Part shown: piece after piece, positions 53,415 to 61,250 of the stretch
How the letters are laid out: every line of letters begins with the position of its first letter
Position numbering within the stretch: the stretch's first letter is position 1
Made by a program: the position numbers and the translations under genes
Assembly: GCF_036825535.1 (NCBI RefSeq)
Contig: NZ_CP098812.1
Coordinates: 1,240,001-1,304,000, forward strand
DNA: 64,000 bases
From: Parasalinivibrio latis
GTDB lineage: Bacteria; Pseudomonadota; Gammaproteobacteria; Enterobacterales; Vibrionaceae
Direction: 5' to 3'
The notes under the pieces: model-generated
Seen by the model: the letters and a program-made list of their open reading frames with translations, nothing else
Told to the model about the DNA's origin: nothing
The model's database searches: none

Positions 53415-54431
53415 TCAGGGTTTTTCGGTAGACAGCTGGTGTTTTTTAAGCAGACCCCTCAGCTGATGGTAGCTCAGCCCCAGCATTTCCGCTGTTTTTC
53501 CCTGGTGGTAACGTGAAAGGCTCAATGCTTCCTGAATGGCTCGTACCTCGGTGTCTTCCAGCAGCTTTTTCATGTCCATGGGAAATGTCAGTGACATGCC
53601 ATTGTCTGCAGGGGGGGGCAAAGCGGTTGTCTCCTGCTGGGCTGACTGCTGCCAGGGGGAATCAAAAGGGTCAAACAGGATTTGGTAAATGGGAGCGTCG
53701 TGATCTTCCTGGCGGTAGACTGAACGCTCAACCACATTACGCAGTTCCCGCACGTTACCGGGCCATGAATAGTTGATCAGGGCTTGCTGCGCGTTTTCGC
53801 TGAACCCGGCGAAATAGGGTAAGTCCAGTTCACGGCACATCTTAATGGCAAAATGTTCTGCCAGCGCCATGATGTCACTTTTCCGGGCCCGCAGTGGAGG
53901 CAGGTGAATCACATCAAATGCCAGTCTGTCGAGAAGGTCCGCCCTGAAGCGCCCGTCACTAACGGCATCGGGAAGGTATTCATTGGTGGCGCACACAAGG
54001 CGGACATCGGTATTGAGGGTCTTGCTGCCGCCAACCCGCTCGTATTCACCATACTCGATTACCCGAAGGAGCTTTTCCTGTACGGACATTGGCGCATTGG
54101 CCAGTTCATCAAGAAACAGTGTACCGTTTTCAGCGCGCTCAAAGCGGCCCTGGTGCCGGGCTTTCGCCCCGGTAAACGCTCCGGCTTCATGACCAAACAA
54201 TTCGGAGTCAATCAGTCCTTCACTGAATGCGGCACAGTTAAGGCTCACCAGTGGGCCATCCCATCGTCCTGACAGGTAATGGATACGCTGGGCTATCAAT
54301 TCCTTGCCTGTACCTCGCTCCCCGATAACCAAAACCGGCCGGTTTAAAGGTGCAAGGCGGGAGACCTGATCCAGTACGGCGAGAAAAGGTTCCGACTCCC
54401 CAATTAACGACTGTGGCTTCTGCATGGTCAT
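53415..54431 (-). CDS. pspF: Phage shock protein operon activator PspF
   Basis: Sigma-54 enhancer-binding protein, which activates pspA and lacks a receiver domain. I chose the ATG at 54431 (MTMQKPQSLIGESEPF; 338 residues). ATG 54425 and an upstream TTG are alternatives. Walker A GERGTGKE is near residue 36. The sigma-54 contact loop GAFTGA is intact near residue 83, and Walker B GTLFLDE is near 104. A C-terminal Fis-type HTH (GKTAEMLGLSYHQLRGLLKK) is preceded by a linker coded by a run of eight C (53611-53618 on the plus strand shows G8). It is divergent from pspA. PspA binding to PspF holds the system off in E. coli. Confidence 0.96.
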   Translation of the reverse strand: MTMQKPQSLIGESEPFLAVLDQVSRLAPLNRPVLVIGERGTGKELIAQRIHYLSGRWDGPLVSLNCAAFSEGLIDSELFGHEAGAFTGAKARHQGRFERAENGTLFLDELANAPMSVQEKLLRVIEYGEYERVGGSKTLNTDVRLVCATNEYLPDAVSDGRFRADLLDRLAFDVIHLPPLRARKSDIMALAEHFAIKMCRELDLPYFAGFSENAQQALINYSWPGNVRELRNVVERSVYRQEDHDAPIYQILFDPFDSPWQQSAQQETTALPPPADNGMSLTFPMDMKKLLEDTEVRAIQEALSLSRYHQGKTAEMLGLSYHQLRGLLKKHQLSTEKP

Positions 54432-54453
54432 TTTCACCAAAATTTAGTTTTTT

Positions 54454-54538
54454 CCATCATATCGAAGATGGTCAAAAAAGTCTCATTTGTTTTAACTTAA
54501 TGAAAAATAGATGAATTTCATTTTGGCACGCAACTTGA
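54454..54538 (+). promoter_or_regulatory. Sigma-54 promoter of pspA with candidate PspF enhancer site
   Basis: TGGCACG-N4-TTGA at 54524-54538 fits the -24/-12 consensus (invariant GG at 54525-54526 and G at 54537), predicting a start near 54549. About 85 bp upstream, CCATC-N8-GATGG (54454-54471) is an inverted repeat in the position of the PspF upstream activating sequences. The AT-rich bases between could take IHF, but I could not fit a clear IHF consensus. Confidence 0.85.
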
Positions 54539-54641
54539 TATAGATAACCTGACGCCAAAGACAAATAAGACTGTAGCAATGTGTATCCCTTTACTATCCG
54601 GTTTAACACCCAAATGCGTCAGTCTTAAGAAGGAGTGAATT

Positions 54642-55307
54642 ATGGGTATCTTTTCTCGCTTTGCAGATATTGTGAATGCCAATATCAATTCCCTGTTGGA
54701 TAAAGCCGAAGATCCACAAAAAATGGTTCGCCTGATTATTCAGGAGATGGAAGATACACTGGTCGAGGTGCGTACCTCTTCCGCAAAAGCAATGGCAGAG
54801 CAAAAAGACATGGCTCGCCGGATCCAGCGCTGTGAGGATCAACTTGCCGACTGGCAGCAGAAAGCCACACTTGCTGTTCAAAAAGGACGTGAAGACCTTG
54901 CCCGTTCCGCGCTGATTGAAAAACAGAAAGTGACTGAACTGCTGGCATCATTAAATGAAGAACAGCACCTGATTGAAGAAACCATCGCCAAGTTGACCAC
55001 GGAAATTGCCGAGCTTGAAGAAAAGCTGCGTGAAACCCGTGCCCGACAGCAAGGGCTGGCACTGCGCCGCGAAGCGGCAAGCCAGCGCCGTGATGTCCGC
55101 CGCCAGCTGGATTCCGGCAAAATTGATGAAGCGATGGCTCGTTTTGAACAATACGAGCGCCGGGTTGATGAAATCGAAGCGGAAGCTGACAGCTACAGCA
55201 TCGGTAAGGGCAAACGCCTGGAAGATGAGTTTGCTGAGCTGCAGGCGGAAGACGAGATCGAGAAAGAACTGGCGAAACTCAAGCAGGAAATGCAGGATAA
55301 ACAATAA
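54642..55307 (+). CDS. pspA: Phage shock protein A
   Basis: Peripheral membrane protein of the ESCRT-III/Vipp1 superfamily that repairs and stabilises the inner membrane and inhibits PspF. The 221-residue product starts with the amphipathic membrane helix (MGIFSRFADIVNANINSLLD) and is otherwise long coiled-coil helices with many Glu, Arg and Gln. It has AAGGAG upstream and lies about 93 bp after the predicted sigma-54 start. First gene of pspABC; length close to E. coli (222). Confidence 0.97.
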   Translation: MGIFSRFADIVNANINSLLDKAEDPQKMVRLIIQEMEDTLVEVRTSSAKAMAEQKDMARRIQRCEDQLADWQQKATLAVQKGREDLARSALIEKQKVTELLASLNEEQHLIEETIAKLTTEIAELEEKLRETRARQQGLALRREAASQRRDVRRQLDSGKIDEAMARFEQYERRVDEIEAEADSYSIGKGKRLEDEFAELQAEDEIEKELAKLKQEMQDKQ

Positions 55308-55327
55308 GAATTTAACAGGAGACAACT

Positions 55328-55561
55328 ATGTCTATGGCGTTCCTTAGTGTTCCATTGGTGGTGTTTCTCCTGTTTGTGGCCCCTCTCTGGCTGTGGCTGC
55401 ATTACAGGAGTAAGCGTCAGGTCGGTGAAGGCCTGAGTGGTGATGATGTCCAAAAGCTGCAGGAACTGGCAGATCGTGCCGAACGGTTGCAAAAGCGTGT
55501 CGGTTCCCTTGAGCGGATTTTGGATGCAGAAGTACCGGAATGGAGGCGTAATAATGGCTAA
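55328..55561 (+). CDS. pspB: Phage shock protein B
   Basis: Small inner-membrane protein that, with PspC, senses envelope stress and frees PspF by binding PspA. The 77-residue product has one N-terminal span (about 5-24) and a cytoplasmic leucine-zipper-like helix (about 35-65) ending VPEWRRNNG. The start is ATG 55328 with AGGAGA upstream; ATG 55334 is possible. The last 8 bp overlap pspC. Length is near E. coli (74). Confidence 0.94.
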   Translation: MSMAFLSVPLVVFLLFVAPLWLWLHYRSKRQVGEGLSGDDVQKLQELADRAERLQKRVGSLERILDAEVPEWRRNNG

Positions 55562-55940
55562 GACTCTTTACCGTGACCCTGCGAACGGGAAACTGGGCGG
55601 GGTCTGTGCCGGGCTGGCTGAATATTTCGACATGGAAATCTGGCTGGTTCGTATTCTGGTGGTTTCAGCCTTTCTGCTGGGAGGCGGTTTCTTCATCATT
55701 GTGGCCTATGTGGCGGCCATGTTGATTCTGGAAAAAATGCCGACTGACAGGGAAGAGGAAGTCCTTCAGCAGCGTCAGCACCAGGTGAAACAAAAACCCT
55801 GGCAGTCAGGCCAGACCCCAAACCGGGTGTTAAATGACCTTGAACATGAACTGAATGCGATGGAACTGAAAGTACGAGATATGGAAGCCTATGTGACTTC
55901 CTCCAGTTTTCGTGTTCAGCGTGAGTTCAGTAAACTTTGA
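55554..55940 (+). CDS. pspC: Phage shock protein C
   Basis: PspC-domain membrane protein, the second stress sensor of the Psp system. The start at 55554 (MAKTLYRDPANGKLGGVCAG) overlaps the end of pspB and has AGGCG upstream. The PspC domain shows GGVCAGLAEYFD and the glycine-rich span VVSAFLLGGGFFIIVAYV. A cytoplasmic or periplasmic helical C-terminal part follows (about 85-128). The 128-residue length is near E. coli (119). It is translationally coupled to pspB. Confidence 0.95.
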   Translation: MAKTLYRDPANGKLGGVCAGLAEYFDMEIWLVRILVVSAFLLGGGFFIIVAYVAAMLILEKMPTDREEEVLQQRQHQVKQKPWQSGQTPNRVLNDLEHELNAMELKVRDMEAYVTSSSFRVQREFSKL

Positions 55941-55990
55941 TATGCTTTCCGTCAGAATGTCCGGAATAGCCTGAACTGCGCATAACCCAA

Positions 55991-56024
55991 AGCGGCAGTC
56001 CCGTGTCAAACCGGTACTGCCGCT
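55991..56024 (+). terminator. Weak terminator or attenuator hairpin between pspC and ycjX
   Basis: A perfect 9-bp stem AGCGGCAGT / ACTGCCGCT with a 16-base loop, followed by TCTCATTT rather than a clean T-run. It may reduce read-through from pspABC into ycjXF. It also makes a ycjX start at 56003, inside the stem-loop, unlikely. Confidence 0.5.
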
Positions 56025-56056
56025 TCTCATTTAGACCGGAGATAACAATCAAAACG

Positions 56057-57436
56057 ATGAAATCCCTGTCACGTACTTTCGATAAATTAGTCAGCCGTAC
56101 CCTGGACCGCCACGTACGCCTGGCGATAACCGGCCTCTCCCGCGCCGGTAAAACCGCATTCATCACTTCACTGGTAAACCAACTGCTGCACTCTGGTACA
56201 CATGATGCGTTGCCGCTGTTTGCGCCCAGCCGTGAGGGCCGCCTTGTTGGTGCCCGCCGCGAGCAGCAGGTTGACCTCAGCATGCCAAGTTTCGCCTACG
56301 ATGAAGCGATGGGCGCGCTCAACAGCCAGCCTCCCCGTTGGCCCGAGCCAACCCGAGATGTAAGTGAAATCCGCTTGGCTTTGCGTTACCGGGTAAAAGG
56401 CTCGGCCATGTCGATGCTGCAGGAAACGGCGATGCTCTACATCGACATTGTTGACTACCCGGGCGAGTGGTTGCTGGATTTGCCGATGCTGAACCTGGAT
56501 TTTGCGTCCTGGTCGAAACTGCAATTTGAAAAGCTTACCGGCTGCCGGGCTGAGGCAGCCAAAGAGTGGCTGGCTGCGATGGAATCGGTTGATTTAAATA
56601 CGACGGCAGACGATGGTGAGATAGCGCGGATCAGCGAGCTCTACACCAGCTATCTTCACCGGTGTAAAGACGAATGCGGCCTTCACTACGTACAACCGGG
56701 CCGTTTTGTTTTGCCAGGTGAACTGGCCGGTGCCCCGGTGGTTCAGTTCTTCCCTGTAGTCGGTGACATGCCGGAAAAACCGGAAGAGGGCAGCTACTAC
56801 GCTCGACTGAAACAGCGGTACGACTACTATTGCCAGCATGTGGTAAAGAAGTTTTACCGTGAATACTTCTCAAGTTTTGACCGGCAAATTGTATTGGTGG
56901 ATGCGCTACAGCCGCTGAACCAGGGCATGGATGTTTTTGGCGACATGCGCCAGGCACTGTCGGAGCTTATTGAGAGTTTCCACTACGGTAGAAACAGCCT
57001 GCTCAAACGCCTGTTCGCCCCTCGCATTGACAAGCTGCTGTTTGCGGCAACCAAGGCAGACCATGTCACCCCGGACCAACATGCGAATTTGGTCGCGATG
57101 CTGAACCAGCTGATTTACGGTGCTCGGCAGAAAGTGACGTTTGACGGCATTGCCATTGAGTGCATCAGCATTGCATCCATTGAAGCGACGGATGCCGGCT
57201 ACGTTGCCCATGACGGTAAACAGGTACCGGCACTTCGTGGAACCAACCTGGACGGGCAGAGCCTGACAGTCTACCCCGGTGATGTGCCAGCCAAACTACC
57301 AGATGCCGGGTACTGGCAGAATAATGGTTTCGATTTTCAGGCATTCAGGCCAAAGGCGGTGTCAATGGATGACCCGCTGCCACATATCCGCATGGATAAA
57401 GCACTGCAATTTTTGCTCGGAGACAAGCTGAAATGA
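56057..57436 (+). CDS. ycjX: Stress-induced P-loop protein YcjX (DUF463)
   Basis: Conserved NTPase-like protein, part of the extended Psp regulon in E. coli; its exact role is unknown. I chose the ATG at 56057 (MKSLSRTFDKLVSRTLDRH), which aligns with E. coli YcjX. A GTG at 56003 lies inside a hairpin. The product has 459 residues. The P-loop is LSRAGKTAF (about residues 29-37). The switch-like DYPGEWLLDLP segment is near 136, and FAATKADHVTPDQH near 330 resembles a G4-type TKxD guanine-specificity motif. It overlaps ycjF by 4 bp. Confidence 0.93.
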   Translation: MKSLSRTFDKLVSRTLDRHVRLAITGLSRAGKTAFITSLVNQLLHSGTHDALPLFAPSREGRLVGARREQQVDLSMPSFAYDEAMGALNSQPPRWPEPTRDVSEIRLALRYRVKGSAMSMLQETAMLYIDIVDYPGEWLLDLPMLNLDFASWSKLQFEKLTGCRAEAAKEWLAAMESVDLNTTADDGEIARISELYTSYLHRCKDECGLHYVQPGRFVLPGELAGAPVVQFFPVVGDMPEKPEEGSYYARLKQRYDYYCQHVVKKFYREYFSSFDRQIVLVDALQPLNQGMDVFGDMRQALSELIESFHYGRNSLLKRLFAPRIDKLLFAATKADHVTPDQHANLVAMLNQLIYGARQKVTFDGIAIECISIASIEATDAGYVAHDGKQVPALRGTNLDGQSLTVYPGDVPAKLPDAGYWQNNGFDFQAFRPKAVSMDDPLPHIRMDKALQFLLGDKLK

Positions 57437-58446
57437 GTGAACTCAAACAAAAAGTGGTGTTCGAGCAACACCTTAATATGCCAAAGCACGATGATACCGG
57501 TTTGGTGCCCGGACAGTCGTTTGACAGTGAAAACGGGTTTACGCCTGCCTCTGAAGCAGACAGCCAGGCTATCGAGCAGGCTGTCGAAACCGCGGTGTTG
57601 CCAAAGAAGAAACGCTGGGGATTCAGAAGCCTGATTGTGGGTGGCCTGGGACTTGCGGCATGGCAAGGGGTGGATACCGTCTGGAACGCCTGGCAGGGGG
57701 CGGACTGGCTCACCCTTGGCTGGGGCGCCTTGGTCGCTGCCGGTGCCGGGATGGGGCTGGCAGCGCTGACCCGAGAGTTTCTTGCACTTCGTCGCCTCCG
57801 TAACCGGCAGACAGAAAAAGACGTGGCACAGGAATTGGCTGATAACAATGAGATTGGTAAGGCCCGGCCATTCTGTGAAAAACTAGCCAAGCAAAGCATG
57901 ATGGCGGAGAGCGCCCATTTTGAACGGTGGCAGCAGCAGGTTAAACCGGCGCATGCAGACCGTGAGGTGCTGGAAATTTACGAACACACGGTACTTTCAT
58001 GCCAGGATGAAAAAGCCCGCAAGCTGGTGGCCCGTTATGCCTCTGATTCTGCCTTGATGGTGGCAATCAGCCCGCTTGCAGTGGCAGATATGTTGCTGGT
58101 GGCCTGGCGGAACCTCCGCATGCTTGAGCAGATTTCTCGGGTGTATGGTGTCGAACTTGGCTACTGGGCACGAATCCGGCTCCTGCGTCTGGTATTTGTC
58201 AACATGGCACTTGCCGGTGCGACAGAGCTGGTGGCAGATGCCGGTATGGACCTGCTTTCCATGAACCTGGCCGGCAAGATGTCGACAAGGCTTGCCCAAG
58301 GTGTCGGTGTTGGCCTGTTAACCGCCCGACTGGGGCTAAAAGCTATTGCCCTGATGCGTCCGCTGCCTTGGCTGGGCGATGAGCCGCCGAAACTGTCAGA
58401 GTTTCGCCGCCAGCTCCTTCGAGAGTTACGCCAGAAAGAAGATTGA
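57433..58446 (+). CDS. ycjF: Inner-membrane protein YcjF (UPF0283/DUF697)
   Basis: Membrane protein of the extended Psp group, function unknown. The 337-residue product has an acidic N-terminal cytoplasmic part. Two spans follow at about 70-88 and 95-113 (IVGGLGLAAWQGVDTVWNAW, then a glycine/alanine-rich helix). The DUF697 domain at about 200-320 includes ISPLAVADMLLVAWRNLRM and RLAQGVGVGLLTARLG. It is coupled to ycjX by a 4-bp overlap, as in E. coli. A hairpin follows at 58472-58493. Confidence 0.92.
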   Translation: MSELKQKVVFEQHLNMPKHDDTGLVPGQSFDSENGFTPASEADSQAIEQAVETAVLPKKKRWGFRSLIVGGLGLAAWQGVDTVWNAWQGADWLTLGWGALVAAGAGMGLAALTREFLALRRLRNRQTEKDVAQELADNNEIGKARPFCEKLAKQSMMAESAHFERWQQQVKPAHADREVLEIYEHTVLSCQDEKARKLVARYASDSALMVAISPLAVADMLLVAWRNLRMLEQISRVYGVELGYWARIRLLRLVFVNMALAGATELVADAGMDLLSMNLAGKMSTRLAQGVGVGLLTARLGLKAIALMRPLPWLGDEPPKLSEFRRQLLRELRQKED

Positions 58447-58471
58447 ACCAAACAAGGTAAAAATGTAATCC

Positions 58472-58493
58472 GGCAGGCGATTTAGCGCCTGCC
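58472..58493 (+). terminator. Hairpin after ycjF
   Basis: A perfect 8-bp stem GGCAGGCG / CGCCTGCC with a 6-base loop, followed by GTCTTGA. It lacks a T-run, so termination may be partial. Confidence 0.45.
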
Positions 58494-58534
58494 GTCTTGA
58501 CTGACCGCCGCTCTCCCCGCACACTCCAATCAAT

Positions 58535-58552
58535 TGTCAACATTTCGTGACA
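58535..58552. promoter_or_regulatory. Candidate TyrR autoregulatory box
   Basis: TGTCAA-CATTTC-GTGACA matches TGTAAA-N6-TTTACA at 9 of 12 fixed positions and is symmetric as TGTCA-N8-TGACA. It lies 47-64 bp before the tyrR ATG, where E. coli TyrR binds its own promoter. Confidence 0.55.
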
Positions 58553-58598
58553 CTTTCAAACCAACCGGCCAAGCCGTTAGCCAAACAGGGTTTTGTCT

Positions 58599-60137
58599 AT
58601 GCGTTTACAGGTCTTTTGTGAAGACAGACTTGGATTGACCAGGGAACTGCTGGAGATTCTTGCCAACCGGGAGATTGATCTCCGGGGCATTGAAATCGAC
58701 CAGTCCGGCATTATTTACCTCAACTGCCCGGAAATTGAATTTGAAGCCTTCAGTGCATTGATGTCTCAGATCCGGCTGATAAGCGGCGTGACTGATGTCC
58801 GCAAGATCCAGTTCCTGCCTGCAGAACGTGAGCACCGTGAGCTCCGGGCACTGCTGGAAAGCCTGACAGACCCCGTATTTTCCCTGAGCCTGGGCGGGAA
58901 AGTGGATATGGCAAACCGGGCGGCAGCACAACTCCTGGGCCGGACAGAAGAGAGCCTAATCGGAGAGTCTGCCAACAGCATATTTCCGGATTTTAATTTT
59001 AACCAGTGGCTGGAAAAAGATGGCGCAAGCCAACTGTGCAGCAAGGTTGTAATGGGCGGGTTGGATTACCTGATGGAAGTCACGCCGGTTTACATTCCAG
59101 ACCAGACTGAATCCGAAGTGCTGGCGAGCGCCGTAGTTCAGCTAAAACGTGTATCGGTAAACCAGTTACCAGGCACTGTTTACCGGACTCCGAGTGACAA
59201 TGGGTTCGAGCACTTTGTTGGTCAGTCAACCAAGTTCCGCAACCTTGTCAGCCAGGCCAAGAAAATGGCAATGCTGGATGCTCCTTTGCTTATCCAGGGG
59301 GAAACCGGAACCGGCAAAGAAATGCTTGCCCGAGCCTGCCACAAGCAGTCATTGCGTGCAGACAAGCCGTTTATGGTGGTGAACTGCGTATCTATGCCAG
59401 ACGATGCGGCTGAGTCGGAACTGTTCGGCCATACTACACCAGACGGGCACACTGTTATTAAAGGGATCTTTGAGCAGGCTGAAGGAGGCACGGTTTTCCT
59501 GTATGAAGTAGGTGAGATGTCTGCCCACTTGCAGATCAAACTGCTTAGGTTCCTGCAGGATGGCACTTTCCGCCGGGTTGGTGCAGAACAGGAAGTGCAT
59601 GTGGATGTCAGGGTTATCTGCTCGACCAAGAAAAACCTGATCGAACTTATCGAGCAGGGGGACTTCCGGGAAGACCTTTACTACCGCCTTAATGTGCTGG
59701 CACTGAATATCCCGCCACTTCGTGAAAGACCGAGTGATGTGTTGCCTCTGGCAGAAATGTTCATCGGGCAGTTTGCAGCAGAGCTTCACCAGCCAAGGCA
59801 AACGCTGGCTGATGATGTTGCCAACACCCTGGTGCAGTATGCGTGGCCGGGAAATGTGCGCCAGCTTAGGAACGTGCTTTTCCGGGCAGTGACCCAGAAT
59901 GAATCCAGCATCCTGAATGCTGATGACATTGCGTTGCCGGATGTGGAGTCTTCGCAGTTTATCAGCGAAGACTCCCTGAATGGTTCTCTGGACGAAATTA
60001 TGAAGCGGTATGAATCCGGTATTCTGGAGTCACTTTACCGCAGCTACCCGTCTACACGTAAACTGGCTAAACGGCTGGATATATCCCATACCGCGATTGC
60101 CAATAAGCTGCGTGAGTACCACATAGGTAAGAAATAG
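58599..60137 (+). CDS. tyrR: Aromatic amino acid transcriptional regulator TyrR
   Basis: Represses or activates aromatic amino acid synthesis and transport genes in response to Tyr, Phe or Trp. I chose the ATG at 58599 (MRLQVFCEDRLGLTRELLEI), which matches the E. coli start. The 512-residue product has an N-terminal ACT domain (about 1-75) and a PAS domain (about 80-190). The AAA+ domain has Walker A GETGTGKE (about 235-242), and a C-terminal HTH is seen in RKLAKRLDISHTAIANKLRE. The GAFTGA loop is replaced by TTPDGH, so it does not work with sigma-54, as in E. coli. Length is close to 513. Confidence 0.97.
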   Translation: MRLQVFCEDRLGLTRELLEILANREIDLRGIEIDQSGIIYLNCPEIEFEAFSALMSQIRLISGVTDVRKIQFLPAEREHRELRALLESLTDPVFSLSLGGKVDMANRAAAQLLGRTEESLIGESANSIFPDFNFNQWLEKDGASQLCSKVVMGGLDYLMEVTPVYIPDQTESEVLASAVVQLKRVSVNQLPGTVYRTPSDNGFEHFVGQSTKFRNLVSQAKKMAMLDAPLLIQGETGTGKEMLARACHKQSLRADKPFMVVNCVSMPDDAAESELFGHTTPDGHTVIKGIFEQAEGGTVFLYEVGEMSAHLQIKLLRFLQDGTFRRVGAEQEVHVDVRVICSTKKNLIELIEQGDFREDLYYRLNVLALNIPPLRERPSDVLPLAEMFIGQFAAELHQPRQTLADDVANTLVQYAWPGNVRQLRNVLFRAVTQNESSILNADDIALPDVESSQFISEDSLNGSLDEIMKRYESGILESLYRSYPSTRKLAKRLDISHTAIANKLREYHIGKK

Positions 60138-60151
60138 AAAGAAAAAAGGCG

Positions 60152-60631
60152 TCAATTAACCATTGTCGCCTTTCCACATTCCATCTCCAGTAACGAATGC
60201 TTCATACTTTCGCCATAGCGGTATTCCGTCAGCAGGTGGGCTGCAATGGTCAGCCGGTGGCAGGGAATAATGATTGGGATGGGATTCATATTGGCTGCCA
60301 TCCGGACGGCTTGGGCAGCGTGGGGCATCCCCATATTTTCTGCAACATCTTCAGCTGACAGCGTTTCACCAAAGGGAATGGATTGAAGCTGATGCCATAC
60401 TTCTTTTTGAAATACCGTTCCTTCCGGGGCCAGCTTTAAATCAAATACCCGCCTGATACCGGCAAAGTATTCATCAAGCTGATTGGTGTATGAAGACATG
60501 ATTTCAGGAGAGTGGATCCAGGTTTGGCAGCGTGGACGGGTGAGTTTTTCAAGAGTGAGCCTGCGCAAACCCAGATCGTCGGCTAAAAGATAAACTTCGC
60601 CGAATGGAGACAGCAGCGTATCATAGTACAT
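60152..60631 (-). CDS. ogt: Ogt-like methylated-DNA-protein cysteine S-methyltransferase with altered flipping residues
   Basis: O6-alkylguanine-DNA alkyltransferase family member, 159 residues. The catalytic motif is IIPCHRLT with Cys124. The Asn hinge (NPIP, N115) is also kept. Two residues normally needed to rotate the target base out of DNA are changed. The motif usually read FGExxSY is FGETLSA (A93 in place of Tyr), and the arginine finger of AARAV is AAQAV (Q107). The N-terminal domain is shorter and simpler. It may still repair alkylated bases in a different way, or act on another substrate. Its start lies 37 bp from the divergent rimJ start. tyrR is convergent, with the stops 14 bp apart and little room for a terminator. 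Confidence 0.85.
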   Translation of the reverse strand: MYYDTLLSPFGEVYLLADDLGLRRLTLEKLTRPRCQTWIHSPEIMSSYTNQLDEYFAGIRRVFDLKLAPEGTVFQKEVWHQLQSIPFGETLSAEDVAENMGMPHAAQAVRMAANMNPIPIIIPCHRLTIAAHLLTEYRYGESMKHSLLEMECGKATMVN

Positions 60632-60668
60632 AGCGCAACCAGTGATAGGTTTCTGTAAAGGGGGCGAT

Positions 60669-61250
60669 TTGTTCGAAGAAAGTATAAACGCAAATCCGGT
60701 TCTGACTGTGGATGAACTGACGATAAAAGCAATCGGTCGCGAGGATGCGATAAACGTCGCAGCGTACTTTCGGGCAAACCGGGATTTTTTGTTGCCTTGG
60801 GAGCCTCACCGGGAGCCGGAGTTTTATTCTGATATCGGATGGCTGAAACGGGCTTCTCAACTGAGTGATTTGCAGCGCCGGCAACTCTCTTATTATTTCC
60901 TGATTTACCGTGAAGGCAGTGATGAGGTAATTGGCACTATCAGCTTCAGTAACTTTATCCGTTTTCCAATGTATGCCTGTTATGTCGGTTACTCCCTTGC
61001 TGAAAACATGCAGGGTAAAGGGATTATGCGCCGGGCATTGGGTCGCACCATCCGTTTTATGTTTGATGATCTAAAAATACACCGGATAATGGCGAATTAC
61101 ATGCCCAGGAACAGCCGTAGCGAAGCGGTGCTCACCGCCAATGGTTTTACCAAGGAGGGGGTTGCCAAAGCCTACCTTCTGATTAATGGAAAATGGGAAG
61201 ATCACGTACTGACCTCCCTGATTAACCCAAAATGGACGACAGATGACTGA
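60669..61250 (+). CDS. rimJ: Ribosomal protein alanine N-acetyltransferase RimJ-like (GNAT)
   Basis: GNAT acetyltransferase that N-terminally acetylates ribosomal protein S5 in E. coli. I chose the TTG at 60669 (LFEESINANPVLTVDEL; read as Met), because AAAGGGGG lies a few bases upstream and the start aligns with E. coli RimJ. A GTG at 60642 is the other possibility. The product has 193 residues (E. coli 194). Family segments FLLPWEPHREPEF, YVGYSLAENMQGKGIMRRAL (acetyl-CoA loop Q-x-K-G) and HRIMANYMPRNSRSEAVL are present. It overlaps the next gene by 8 bp. Confidence 0.9.
   Translation: MFEESINANPVLTVDELTIKAIGREDAINVAAYFRANRDFLLPWEPHREPEFYSDIGWLKRASQLSDLQRRQLSYYFLIYREGSDEVIGTISFSNFIRFPMYACYVGYSLAENMQGKGIMRRALGRTIRFMFDDLKIHRIMANYMPRNSRSEAVLTANGFTKEGVAKAYLLINGKWEDHVLTSLINPKWTTDD

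Noticed and set aside
56003..56056. GTG start for ycjX at 56003
   Set aside because: It lies in the loop of the 55991-56024 hairpin, and the E. coli homologue aligns from 56057.
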